The position numbers and the translations under genes were made by a program. Source: Mangrovactinospora gilvigrisea (GTDB lineage Bacteria; Actinomycetota; Actinomycetes; Streptomycetales; Streptomycetaceae). From it: 62,199 nt of DNA. The notes under the pieces were generated by a model. It searched no databases. It was not told where the DNA came from and saw only the letters and a list, made by a program, of their open reading frames with translations. The stretch spans positions 1-62,199 of the forward strand of contig NZ_MLCF01000016.1 in the NCBI RefSeq assembly GCF_001879105.1, read 5' to 3'. Positions 19,676 to 27,957 of this stretch are shown here, piece by piece; positions within the stretch are counted from its first letter, which is position 1, and each line of letters starts with the position of its first letter.

Positions 19676-19721
19676 GACGGCTGAAACGCATCGGCCCGGT
19701 CTGAGCGGGACGGAGCGTGGC

Positions 19722-19928
19722 TCAGGCCTCGGTGCGCTGCTGCGGGATGCCCGCGAGCAGGGCGCGAACCTCGGTCTCGCGGTAGCGGCGGTGGCCGCCG
19801 AGCGTGCGGATCGACGTGAGCTTGCCGGCCTTTGCCCAGCGAGTGACCGTCTTAGGGTCCACGCGGAACATCGTGGCAACCTCTGCCGGCGTCAGCAGCG
19901 GCTCAGCATCAGGGGTGCGGGCGGTCAT
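19722..19928 (-). CDS. bldC: Developmental regulator BldC (MerR-like DNA-binding domain)
   Basis: A 68-residue protein with the whole BldC signature: LLTPAEVATMFRVDPKTVTR (residues 11-30) and WAKAGKLTSIRTLGGHRRYR (31-50), the winged helix-turn-helix of the MerR type without an effector domain. In Streptomyces BldC binds direct repeats cooperatively as head-to-tail oligomers and delays sporulation onset. ATG follows GAGGAGG. The gene is monocistronic, with a long upstream region (602 bp) and a strong hairpin downstream. Its position between hrpA/tRNA-Asp and the conserved gene upstream of vdh matches the S. coelicolor order as recalled. Confidence 0.98.
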   Translation of the reverse strand: MTARTPDAEPLLTPAEVATMFRVDPKTVTRWAKAGKLTSIRTLGGHRRYRETEVRALLAGIPQQRTEA

Positions 19929-20530
19929 GAGCGGCCTCCTCGGAGAACCGAACCAACACGGTTCTTTCCTTCAAATTATGCACCTTGACCCGCGATGCCC
20001 GAAATGGCGCACGCGAGCCGGGTCGGTAATAGGACGAACGGCTTGTCCTTGGCACTACAACTACACCATCCGTCCAGTGCCGACAGCCAAACCGCAAGAA
20101 TTGCCCCGGCAAGGGTGCAACACCGCGGAGAGATACGGAACCCCCCATAGCGGGCAGTCACATCTCGGTGACAACCCGTCACGTCGGGTCAGGCCATGCA
20201 GTCCTTCCTAAAACCCGCAGAACCGTACTTCATCCGATGGAACCGGACAAGGGGTCTGGGGCTCGGACTCCGGTGCGTCTTGTCCTACTTTGCCACAACC
20301 AACCTGCTTGTCGGACAGGTTCGTTGGATCCGGATACGTGATCCTCATCCCAATAGTCCGGATGGGGACCAAGGTCCGCCGGAGCTGAACGTTCCGATGA
20401 CCGTACACGCTCAGTTCACGCCAAGCTTCTTTCGTGGCCGCAACGTGATGAAGCGCACCAACCCCCCGAACCGTGCAGACCCCGCCGATCCCCCGCGTCC
20501 CGGGAGCTAGTAACGCCGCCGGTCGCGGCG
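19929..20530. promoter_or_regulatory. Long bldC upstream region
   Basis: This 602-bp stretch has no convincing gene and lower GC than its neighbours (for example runs such as CAAATTATGCACC and CTACTTTGCCACAAC). It should contain the bldC promoter(s); S. coelicolor bldC is known to have a long control region. The next gene upstream is transcribed in the same direction and ends at 20531. No hairpin typical of a terminator was identified at its end. Confidence 0.5.
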
Positions 20531-21370
20531 CTAGTTGGCGAACTGCAGCTGCTGCACCCCGCGCCAGCGCTCGTGCAGCCTCCGGTAGGCGACGCCCGCC
20601 GCGGCGCCGTCCCCCTCGCGCAGCGCCGCCAGGCCCTCCGTCACATCCGCCGCCGAGACGTCCTCCGCCAGCCGCTCCGGCGGCAGCGCATGCACCAGCC
20701 CGCCGTAGTCCAGCTCCACCAGCGAGCGCGGATGGAACTCCTCCAGCCAGCGGCCCACCTGCTCCAGACCGGCCGAAAGCAGCCCGTCGTCCTCCATCGC
20801 GTCCCGCAGCACCCGCAGCCCCCGCGCGGTCCGCTGCCGCGCCCGCGTCATCGACGTCCGGTACGACAGCGCCGGCGGCACCCCGCCGCCGCCCGGCTGG
20901 TACGACCGCTCCGACCCGTCGAAGAGCACGAACCAGCGCACCGGGACGTGCCACGCCGCCTGCTGGATCCACGGCCGGGCGTCCGGGTTCTTGTCCCGCC
21001 AGCGCTCGAAGTCGCCCTGCAGCTGCTCGCGCAGCACCGCCGGCAGCGCCGCCTCCAGCGCCGGGTCGGGCAGCAGCCGGACGGCCTCCTCCAGCGCCAG
21101 GCGCACCCGCAGCTGCGTCGTCCACGGGCAGATGTGCGTCACACCGTCGGCCACCGCCACGAACGCCTCGCGGCTCTCCCGCTCCGGCACCACCCGCGGC
21201 GGCACGGCCGTCAGCCCCGCGAGGCTGGAGCGCACCTCGTCCTGCGCGGACGGCAGCTCGCCGCCGGCCGCGTAGTCGTACCAGTGCGAGCGCTCCGGCT
21301 CGGGGAACGCCGCGAGCGGCTCGTAGACGCGTAGGTAGGCCGCATAGGGAGCGAGCAGGCTGGTGCGCAC
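20531..21370 (-). CDS. Conserved Streptomyces hypothetical protein
   Basis: A 279-residue soluble protein with no signal peptide or membrane segment. GTG at 21370 (protein VRTSLLAPYAAYLRVYEPL) is chosen because GAGGA lies 7 nt upstream; longer starts would run into the vdh promoter region and add a proline/glycine-rich leader. Charged, Trp-rich helices dominate (RWRDKNPDARPWIQQAAWHV, WFVLFDGSERSY). Its location between bldC and vdh is conserved in Streptomyces as recalled, but no function is known to me. It is divergent from vdh with about 170 bp between starts. Confidence 0.8.
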   Translation of the reverse strand: MRTSLLAPYAAYLRVYEPLAAFPEPERSHWYDYAAGGELPSAQDEVRSSLAGLTAVPPRVVPERESREAFVAVADGVTHICPWTTQLRVRLALEEAVRLLPDPALEAALPAVLREQLQGDFERWRDKNPDARPWIQQAAWHVPVRWFVLFDGSERSYQPGGGGVPPALSYRTSMTRARQRTARGLRVLRDAMEDDGLLSAGLEQVGRWLEEFHPRSLVELDYGGLVHALPPERLAEDVSAADVTEGLAALREGDGAAAGVAYRRLHERWRGVQQLQFAN

Positions 21371-21541
21371 CCCGAAATCCTCGCACGGGAAGGGCAGTTG
21401 CTTCCATGTCGCCGACGCCCCGGGAGCGCCGCCCGGCGGGGCCGCTCCAACCTCGCACCGCAGGGCCCCCGACCTCACTAGGGTGAGCCCCAACACGCCG
21501 CCAACAGGCGGCCCCAGCAGAGCCCTTCAGGAGTCACTACC

Positions 21542-22651
21542 GTGACCGAGAACGACACCGTCTTCGCCCGCGCCGACGGCCACGAACAGGTCGTCTTCTG
21601 CAACGACCCGGCCAGCGGACTGCGCGCCGTCATCGCCGTCCACTCCACCGCGCTGGGCCCCGCCCTCGGCGGCACCCGCTTCTACCCCTACGCGAACGAG
21701 CAGGACGCCGTCACCGACGTCCTCAACCTCTCCAAGGGGATGTCGTACAAGAACGCCCTCGCCGGGCTCGACCACGGCGGCGGCAAGGCCGTCATCATCG
21801 GCGACCCCGCCGAGCTGAAGGGCGAGGCCCTGCTGCGCTCCTACGGGCGCTTCGTCGCCTCCCTCGGCGGCCGCTACATCACCGCCTGCGATGTCGGCAC
21901 CTACGTCGCCGACATGGACGTGATCGCCCGCGAGTGCCGGTTCGTCACCGGCCGCTCCCCCGAGCACGGCGGCGCCGGCGACTCCTCCGTCCTCACCGCC
22001 TTCGGCGTCTTCCAGGGCATGCGCGCCTGCGCCGAGGCCCGCTGGGGCGAGCCCACCCTCGCCGGCCGCCGGGTCGGCGTGGCCGGCGTCGGCAAGGTCG
22101 GCCGGCACCTCGTCGCCCATCTGGTGGAGGACGGCGCCGAGGTGGTCGTGACCGATGTCTCGGACGCCGCCGTGCGGGTCGTCCTGGACCGCCACGCGGA
22201 CGCCCGCCCGGGCGTCTCCGCGGTCGCCGACACCGACGCGCTGATCGCCGCGGACCTCGACGTCTACGCCCCCTGCGCGCTGGGCGGTGCCCTTGACGAC
22301 GCCACCGTGCCGAGGCTGACCGCCTCCGTGGTGTGCGGTGCGGCGAACAACCAACTCGCCCACCCCGGCGTCGAGAAGGACCTCGCGGACCGCGGCATCC
22401 TCTACGCCCCCGACTACCTGGTGAACGCCGGCGGCGTCATCCAGGTGGCCGACGAGATCGAGGGCTTCGTCTTCGAGCGGGCCCGCGCCAAGGCCGCCAA
22501 GATCTTCGACACCTCGCTGCAGATCTTCCGCTCGGCCGAGGCCGAGGGCATCCCCCCGGCGGTGGCCGCCGACCGGCTCGCCGAGCACCGGATGGCCGAG
22601 ATCGGCCGCCTGCGCGGCTTCTACCTCGGCGGGTCCGCGAGCCGGCCCTGA
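21542..22651 (+). CDS. vdh: Valine/leucine dehydrogenase (Glu/Leu/Phe/Val family)
   Basis: A 369-residue NAD-dependent branched-chain amino-acid dehydrogenase. The catalytic region [20 protein letters not shown] is followed by GKAVIIGD, with Lys70 and Lys82 in the expected binding and catalytic positions. The Rossmann motif is [11 protein letters not shown]. In Streptomyces, Vdh deaminates valine, leucine and isoleucine to oxo-acids and so feeds polyketide precursor supply; it is induced by valine and repressed by ammonium or glucose. The start is GTG after CAGGAG. It is divergent from the hypothetical gene; a GC hairpin at 22691-22720 probably ends its transcript. Confidence 0.95.
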   Translation: MTENDTVFARADGHEQVVFCNDPASGLRAVIAVHSTALGPALGGTRFYPYANEQDAVTDVLNLSKGMSYKNALAGLDHGGGKAVIIGDPAELKGEALLRSYGRFVASLGGRYITACDVGTYVADMDVIARECRFVTGRSPEHGGAGDSSVLTAFGVFQGMRACAEARWGEPTLAGRRVGVAGVGKVGRHLVAHLVEDGAEVVVTDVSDAAVRVVLDRHADARPGVSAVADTDALIAADLDVYAPCALGGALDDATVPRLTASVVCGAANNQLAHPGVEKDLADRGILYAPDYLVNAGGVIQVADEIEGFVFERARAKAAKIFDTSLQIFRSAEAEGIPPAVAADRLAEHRMAEIGRLRGFYLGGSASRP

Positions 22652-22954
22652 GATCCGGATATAGGGGTCATCGGAGGCGATGCGGGACGCCCCGCGCGGC
22701 ATCCGCGGACGCCGCGCGGGATTCCTCCGGACCAATCCCGTCAGAAAGACGCTAAGATGACTGCTGACCAGCGGTGATCCTGGGTTCGACGGATTGTTCG
22801 GGGCGGCACGTCGCACGGGCGACGTACCGTCCGGCCGCCGAAGCAGGTACCGTTGGAGCCTACGAGCGGTCCCACACATCCGCGGGGCCGTTCTCCATCA
22901 TGATCGCGTGACAGATCCGGGGCCGTCAGGTCCCGTCGTTGAGGGGGTCGAGCC
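22652..22954. other. Gap between vdh and the DUF3073 gene
   Basis: It holds a perfect 10-bp inverted repeat (CCCGCGCGGC at 22691-22700, GCCGCGCGGG at 22711-22720), a likely terminator for vdh with outer pairing between GGAGG and CCTCC. The remaining 200 bp should contain the promoter of the downstream gene. No further gene was seen. Confidence 0.5.
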
Positions 22955-23200
22955 ATGGGGCGCGGCCGGGCCAAGGCCAAGCAGACGAAGGTCGCCCGCC
23001 AGCTGAAGTACAACAGCGGCGGTTTCGACCCGACACGTCTGGCCGACGAGCTGGGCGTTCCGTCGACGAACCACGAGCCGCCGGTGAGCGGCAACGGGCA
23101 CGGCGACGTAAACGACACCGATACCGATCGGGACGACGATCCCTACGCGGATTACGCCGAGAAATACAACACCGGACCTGACGACGACGAGGACGCCTGA
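22955..23200 (+). CDS. DUF3073 family protein
   Basis: An 81-residue actinobacterial protein. The conserved start MGRGRAKAKQTKVARQLKYN is basic and is followed by a flexible middle and a very acidic C-terminus (DTDTDRDDDPYADYAEKYN). This charge-split layout defines DUF3073. Function is unknown; it is usually encoded beside purM/purF in Streptomyces, as here. ATG follows a GAGGGGG ribosome site. It converges on purM. Confidence 0.93.
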   Translation: MGRGRAKAKQTKVARQLKYNSGGFDPTRLADELGVPSTNHEPPVSGNGHGDVNDTDTDRDDDPYADYAEKYNTGPDDDEDA

Positions 23201-23244
23201 GGCGCCGTCGGGTCCGGGGGCCGTCGCACCCACGATCGTCCGGT

Positions 23245-23276
23245 AGATCCGGGGTCCACGCCGACCCCGGATCTTC
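23245..23276. terminator. Terminator between the DUF3073 gene and purM
   Basis: The arms AGATCCGGGGTC (23245-23256) and GACCCCGGATCT (23263-23274) are perfect complements around a 6-nt loop, followed by TCTGCT. It lies between convergent genes and could serve both directions. Confidence 0.85.
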
Positions 23277-23417
23277 TGCTGCCCGCTTCCGGTTCACGCC
23301 CCGTCAGGGGCGCGGGGCGCCGGCACAACGGTGCGGCTCCGCCGCGCGGGCGCGGGTGAGCGACGGCGACCGGGCGGCCGGGCGCCGTCGCCACCCGCTG
23401 CTGCGCGATCCGCCCCC

Positions 23418-24476
23418 TCACCCGGCCGGGTGATCCCCGGAGAGCACCGCGCCCGGCGTCCGCGCGTCCTCCCGCTCGACCACGTCGCCCAGCACCCACG
23501 CCTCGACATCGCGGTCGTCCAGCGCGCTGAGCACCACGTCGACCGACTCCCGCGGGACGACCGCGACCATGCCGACACCCATGTTGAGCGTCTTCTCCAG
23601 CTCCTCGCGGGCGACCTTCCCCGCGCCCCCGACGACGCCGAAGACCGGGTGCGGCGTCCAGGTGCCGCGGTCCAGGCGGGCCGTCAGGTGATCGGGGACC
23701 ACCCGCGCCAGGTTGGCCGCCAGGCCGCCGCCCGTGACATGGGCGAAGGTGTGGATCTCCGCGGTGCGGGCCAGCGCCAGGCAGTCCAGCGCGTAGATGC
23801 GGGTCGGCTCCAGCAGTTCCTCGCCGAGCGTGCGGCCGAACTCCGGCACCTCGCGGTCCAGCTTCCAGCCGGCCTTCTCCAGCAGGACGTGGCGGACCAG
23901 CGAGTAGCCGTTGGAGTGCAGTCCGGAGGAGGCCATCGCGATCACCGCGTCGCCGGCCGCGACCCGCTCCGGGCCGAGCAGCCGGTCGGCCTCGACGACG
24001 CCGGTGGCGGCGCCGGCCACGTCGTACTCCTCCGGGCCCAGCAGGCCCGGGTGCTCGGCCGTCTCGCCGCCCACCAGCGCGCAGCCGGCGTCCACGCAGC
24101 CGTCCGCGATGCCCTTGACGATCGCGGCGATCCGCTCCGGCACGGTCTTGCCGACGCAGATGTAGTCCGTCATGAACAGCGGCTCGGCGCCGCACACCGC
24201 GAGGTCGTCGACGACCATGCCGACCAGGTCGCGGCCGATGGTGTCGTGCCGGTCCATCGCCTGGGCGAGGGCGACCTTGGTGCCGACGCCGTCGGTGGAG
24301 GCGGCGAGCAGCGGACGGGTGTAGCCGGCGAGCTTGGAGGCGTCGAAGAGCCCGGCGAACCCGCCCAGGCCGCCCAGCACCTCGGGGCGGGTGGCGCGGG
24401 CCACATGGGCCTTCATCAGCTCGACCGCGCGGTCGCCGGCCTCGATGTCGACGCCGGCGGCGGCGTAGGTGGTCAC
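23418..24476 (-). CDS. purM: Phosphoribosylformylglycinamidine cyclo-ligase (AIR synthetase)
   Basis: A 352-residue enzyme that closes FGAM to AIR using ATP in purine synthesis. The family motif STDGVGTKV is present, as are GMVVDDLAVCGAEPL, GCALVGGETAEHPG, the SSGLHSNGYSLVR segment and AHVTGGGLAAN near the C-terminus. GTG at 24476 is preceded by AAGGAG. It lies 23 bp after purF, forming a purF-purM operon. Confidence 0.97.
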   Translation of the reverse strand: MTTYAAAGVDIEAGDRAVELMKAHVARATRPEVLGGLGGFAGLFDASKLAGYTRPLLAASTDGVGTKVALAQAMDRHDTIGRDLVGMVVDDLAVCGAEPLFMTDYICVGKTVPERIAAIVKGIADGCVDAGCALVGGETAEHPGLLGPEEYDVAGAATGVVEADRLLGPERVAAGDAVIAMASSGLHSNGYSLVRHVLLEKAGWKLDREVPEFGRTLGEELLEPTRIYALDCLALARTAEIHTFAHVTGGGLAANLARVVPDHLTARLDRGTWTPHPVFGVVGGAGKVAREELEKTLNMGVGMVAVVPRESVDVVLSALDDRDVEAWVLGDVVEREDARTPGAVLSGDHPAG

Positions 24477-24499
24477 GGGGGTGCTCCTTGGGGTGACGC

Positions 24500-25999
24500 T
24501 CAGGGGCGGGACAGTGCCGAGGCGGGGCTCGGGTCCTCGAGGACGTGCTTGCCGAGCAGCTCCGGGTCGGGGAGCTCCATCGGGTACGTGCCGTCGAAGC
24601 AGGCCCGGCAGAGGTTCTCGCCCGGGACGGTGGTCGCCTCCGTCATCCCTTCGAGGGAGATGTAGGCGAGCGAGTCGGCGCCCAGCGAGGTGCCGATCTC
24701 GTCGACCGAGAGGCCGTTGGCGATCAGCTCGGCGCGGCTGGCGAAGTCGATGCCGAAGAAGCAGGGCCACTTGATGGGCGGGCTGGAGATCCGGATGTGG
24801 ATCTCGGCCGCGCCGGCCTCGCGGAGCATCCGCACCAGGGCGCGCTGGGTGTTGCCGCGGACGATCGAGTCGTCCACCACCACCAGCCGCTTGCCGCGGA
24901 TGACCTCCTTGAGCGGGTTGAGCTTCAGGCGGATGCCGAGCTGCCGGATCGTCTGGCTGGGCTGGATGAAGGTGCGCCCGACGTAGGCGTTCTTCACCAG
25001 GCCGGCGCCGTAGGGGATGCCGCTGGCCTCGGCGTAGCCGATCGCCGCCGGGGTGCCGGACTCCGGGGTCGGTATCACCAGGTCGGCCTCGGCGGGCGAC
25101 TCCTGGGCGAGGCGGCGGCCCATCTCCACGCGGGAGAGGTAGACGTTGCGGCCGTCGATGTCGGAGTCGGGGCGGGCCAGGTAGATGTGCTCGAAGGCGC
25201 AGCCCTTGCGGCGCGGTTCGGCGAACCGGCTGCTGCGCAGGCCGTCCGCGTCGATGGCGATGAGCTCGCCGGGCTCGATGTCGCGGACGAAGGAGGCGCC
25301 GACGATGTCGAGGGCGGCGGTCTCGGAGGCGACCACCCAGCCGCGGTCGAGGCGGCCCAGCACCAGCGGGTGCAGGCCCTGCGGGTCGCGGGCGGCGTAG
25401 AGGGTGTCCTCGTCCATGAAGACCAGGCAGAAGGCGCCTTTGACGCCCGGCAGCACGGCGAGCGCGGACTGCTCCAGGGTGCGGTCCGGGTCGGCGGCGA
25501 GCAGGGCCGTGACGAGGTCGGTGTCGTTGGTGGTGGCCGGCGCCGGGGCCGACTGCTGCGGCGAGCTGGGCCGGTCGGCCTCCGCCTTGGCGACGGCCTC
25601 GGACAGCTCCCGGGTGTTCACCAGGTTGCCGTTGTGGGCCAGCGCCAGCGAGCCGGTGGCCGTGGCCCGGAAGGTCGGCTGCGCGTTCTCCCACACCGAG
25701 GCGCCGGTGGTGGAGTACCGGGCGTGGCCGACCGCCAGGTGCCCGTTGAGCGAGCCCAGGGAGGACTCGTCGAAGACCTGGGAGACCAGGCCCATGTCCT
25801 TGAAGACGAGGATCTGGGAGCCGTTGCTCACCGCGATTCCCGCGGATTCCTGGCCTCGGTGCTGAAGGGCGTAGAGCCCGAAATAGGTTAGTTTGGCGAC
25901 CTCTTCGCCGGGGGCCCAGACGCCGAAGACACCGCAGGCGTCCTGGGGGCCTTTTTCACCCGGAAGGAGATCGTGGCTGAGTCGTCCGTCACCACGCAC
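24500..25999 (-). CDS. purF: Amidophosphoribosyltransferase
   Basis: A 499-residue enzyme for the first committed step, making 5-phosphoribosylamine from PRPP and glutamine. A short propeptide ends before Cys22 (DACGVFG), the Ntn-hydrolase nucleophile. The glutaminase domain includes LQHRGQESAGI and HNGNLVN; the PRTase domain carries VVVDDSIVRGNT. The start is assigned to GTG at 25999; no strong ribosome site is seen, so a nearby alternative is possible. An Ala/Pro/Gln insert (SSPQQSAPAPATTN) lies within the glutaminase domain. It is the first gene of purF-purM and follows the SCP2-like gene by 60 bp. Confidence 0.97.
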   Translation of the reverse strand: MRGDGRLSHDLLPGEKGPQDACGVFGVWAPGEEVAKLTYFGLYALQHRGQESAGIAVSNGSQILVFKDMGLVSQVFDESSLGSLNGHLAVGHARYSTTGASVWENAQPTFRATATGSLALAHNGNLVNTRELSEAVAKAEADRPSSPQQSAPAPATTNDTDLVTALLAADPDRTLEQSALAVLPGVKGAFCLVFMDEDTLYAARDPQGLHPLVLGRLDRGWVVASETAALDIVGASFVRDIEPGELIAIDADGLRSSRFAEPRRKGCAFEHIYLARPDSDIDGRNVYLSRVEMGRRLAQESPAEADLVIPTPESGTPAAIGYAEASGIPYGAGLVKNAYVGRTFIQPSQTIRQLGIRLKLNPLKEVIRGKRLVVVDDSIVRGNTQRALVRMLREAGAAEIHIRISSPPIKWPCFFGIDFASRAELIANGLSVDEIGTSLGADSLAYISLEGMTEATTVPGENLCRACFDGTYPMELPDPELLGKHVLEDPSPASALSRP

Positions 26000-26059
26000 A
26001 GAAGAAACAGTACATGGGGGCGGCGCCCGGGGGCGCGCGGGGCCGGAGTGAGATGCCGC

Positions 26060-26539
26060 TCAACCGGCCGGGGGCGGACGGAGAGGCAGCAGGTCGGAGA
26101 GGTCGCTGCGCTCTCCGGAGGCGGTGAGGAGGCTCTCGTCGAGGGCCTGCTGCCAGGAGAGCCGGCCGCTGGCGAGGCGGAGCCAGGTGAGCGGATCGGT
26201 CTCCACGACGTTGGGCGGGGTGCCGCGGGTGTGCCGGGGCCCCTCGACGGCCTGGACGACGGCGAACGGCGGGACGCGCAGTTCGACGGAGCCGCCGGGG
26301 GCGCGGTCGGCGAGGGCGTCGGCGAGCAGCCGGGTGGCGGTGGCGAGGGCCTCGCGCGGCGGCTTGGCCGGCTCGGGGCCGTCCAGGGCGGCGAGGACGG
26401 CGGCGAGGAGCTGCTCCAGGAGGGCGGGGAGGTTCTCCTCGGCGGCCTCCAGCCCGGGGTCGCGGCCGGTGGCGGCGGCGAGGGCGGCGTGCACCTTGGC
26501 GGGGTCGTAGCGGCGGGGGCGCCGGGCGCGGGGCGGCAT
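26060..26539 (-). CDS. SCP2-like (sterol-carrier family) protein
   Basis: A 159-residue protein resembling the SCP2-like domain of actinobacterial sterol-carrier/maleylpyruvate isomerase-family proteins: GSVELRVPPFAVVQAVEGPR, then TPPNVVETDPLTWLRLASGR, where the DPLTWLRLASG segment is typical. The N-terminus is basic (PPRARRPRRYDP). ATG at 26539 is assigned from the shape of the N-terminus and GAAAGAG upstream. Position immediately upstream of purF is conserved in Streptomyces as recalled. A small-hydrophobic-ligand role is inferred from the family only. Confidence 0.8.
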   Translation of the reverse strand: MPPRARRPRRYDPAKVHAALAAATGRDPGLEAAEENLPALLEQLLAAVLAALDGPEPAKPPREALATATRLLADALADRAPGGSVELRVPPFAVVQAVEGPRHTRGTPPNVVETDPLTWLRLASGRLSWQQALDESLLTASGERSDLSDLLPLRPPPAG

Positions 26540-26737
26540 GGGCACTCTTTCGGGTGATGGCGGCGAGAGGCTCTGGTGTTCGGCTGACGAAGGCTCATAG
26601 TGTGGCCGCAGAGCCACTGTTCCAGATATGCGTGCGTGATGCTCTTTGCACTTTTTGCCGGTCGGGCGCCGTAGCGCCCGGTCCATGCTCCCGATGGTGA
26701 TGCGTCGTTGTCGACATCCTCAGAGGGGGCTTTCTTC

Positions 26738-27001
26738 ATGTTCACCACTTCGGATCCGGCCGCACTGGGCGAACTCGCCGGGCGGCTCGGCCAGTTGGCC
26801 GGCAGCGTCGGGGCCCGCGGCGGCACGCTGCTGCACGAGGTGCGGGTGACACCCTGGGCGGGGCCCGCGGCGCAGTCCTTCCGCACCCGGCTGACGGTGG
26901 AGTGCACCGGGATCGAGGAGGCGGCGCGCCATCTGCGCGGGGCCTCCTCGGCGATGAACGACCTCGCGGCGGCGGTGGCCCGCAAGGTGGCGGCGTCGTG
27001 A
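26738..27001 (+). CDS. WXG100-like small helical protein
   Basis: An 87-residue protein made of two helices around a WxG turn (VTPWAGPAAQSF; Trp40, Gly42), the ESAT-6/WXG100 signature. ATG at 26738 follows AGAGGGGG. It overlaps the NlpC/P60 gene by the sequence GTGA, so translation is coupled. WXG100 proteins are usually exported by type VII systems as dimers; no other ESX gene is in the window. It could instead serve as a non-secreted partner of the following protein. Confidence 0.8.
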   Translation: MFTTSDPAALGELAGRLGQLAGSVGARGGTLLHEVRVTPWAGPAAQSFRTRLTVECTGIEEAARHLRGASSAMNDLAAAVARKVAAS

Positions 27002-27882
27002 CGGGCGGGGAGCTGCGGCTGCCGCCGGGCGAGCTGCGCCGGCTGCGGCGGGTGTGCAGCTCGGAGGCGGAGGCGCTGGCCGAGGCAGCCCGGGCGGCGC
27101 GGGAGCTGCTGGAGCATCCGGCGTTCCGGGCCGGGCTCGCCGCGTGCCCGGAGGAGGCGGCGCGGGTCGGCCGGCTTGTCCACAGGGCTGTGGACGGAGA
27201 CGCGGGGCTGCCGAGCTGTGCGCGCCGGGTGCGGCGCAGCGCGGAGGAGCTGGCCGGGGCGGAGGAGGCGTACCGCAGGGCGGAGCGGCATGCGGCGGAG
27301 GCGGCCCGCGCGGCCGCGTCCGGCTCCAACTACGGCAAGCCGTGGGGGCACGGCTGGCTGCCGGCGGACGCGCATGCGGCGCATCTGGCCCATGCGCAAC
27401 ACCGGGCGCATCTGGCGCACGCCGGTCGTGTGCATGGCGGGGCGGCGCACGGCGATGGGGGCTCCGCCCCGGAGGCCGGTGCAAGCGGGCGGCGGGCGGC
27501 GATCCTGGAGCGGGCGGCCCGCTGGGCGGCGCAGCGGGTGCCGTACACGATGTACGGCTACCACGGCGGCTGGCGGGCCGACTGCTCCGGCTTCGTCTCG
27601 ATGGCCTGGCAGCTGCACACCTCGATGACGACGGTGACGCTGCCGGAGGTGGCGCACCGCGTCCTCAAGGCCCAGCTCCGGCCGGGCGACGTCCTGCTCA
27701 ACAAGGCGCCGGGCCGGCACGGCCATGTGGTGCTGTTCGAGCGGTGGACGGACGAGTCGCACACCTCGTATCTGGCGTACGAGCAGAGCCCGGGAGGCAC
27801 CAAGCACCGGGTGGTGCCCTATCCGTACTTCCCGGGCCACGGCGCGTTCGAGCCGTACCGGCTCAACGCGCTGGGGCGTTGA
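26998..27882 (+). CDS. NlpC/P60-type peptidase, no signal peptide
   Basis: A 294-residue protein. Residues 1-110 are Ala/Arg/Glu-rich helices resembling the WXG/LXG-type N-terminal region. A His/Ala-rich linker (about 115-160) follows. The C-terminal NlpC/P60-like domain has the nucleophile in WRADCSGFVSMAW (Cys196) and the histidine in GRHGHVVLFE (His243). Such domains cleave peptidoglycan stem peptides or act as amidases. There is no Sec or Tat signal, which fits export together with the coupled WXG-like protein, or a cytoplasmic role. The start is the GTG that overlaps the stop of the preceding gene. Confidence 0.8.
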   Translation: MTGGELRLPPGELRRLRRVCSSEAEALAEAARAARELLEHPAFRAGLAACPEEAARVGRLVHRAVDGDAGLPSCARRVRRSAEELAGAEEAYRRAERHAAEAARAAASGSNYGKPWGHGWLPADAHAAHLAHAQHRAHLAHAGRVHGGAAHGDGGSAPEAGASGRRAAILERAARWAAQRVPYTMYGYHGGWRADCSGFVSMAWQLHTSMTTVTLPEVAHRVLKAQLRPGDVLLNKAPGRHGHVVLFERWTDESHTSYLAYEQSPGGTKHRVVPYPYFPGHGAFEPYRLNALGR

Positions 27883-27883
27883 G

Positions 27884-27915
27884 GCCGGGCCCACGCCGTC
27901 GAGCGCGGGCCCGGC
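27884..27915. terminator. Hairpin between the peptidase gene and purL
   Basis: The arms GCCGGGCCC (27884-27892) and GGGCCCGGC (27907-27915) enclose a 14-nt loop between two convergent genes. A bidirectional terminator is likely. Confidence 0.7.
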
Positions 27916-27957
27916 TCACGACCCTTCCGATCCTTCCGACCACCAGGTCTTGCTGCT

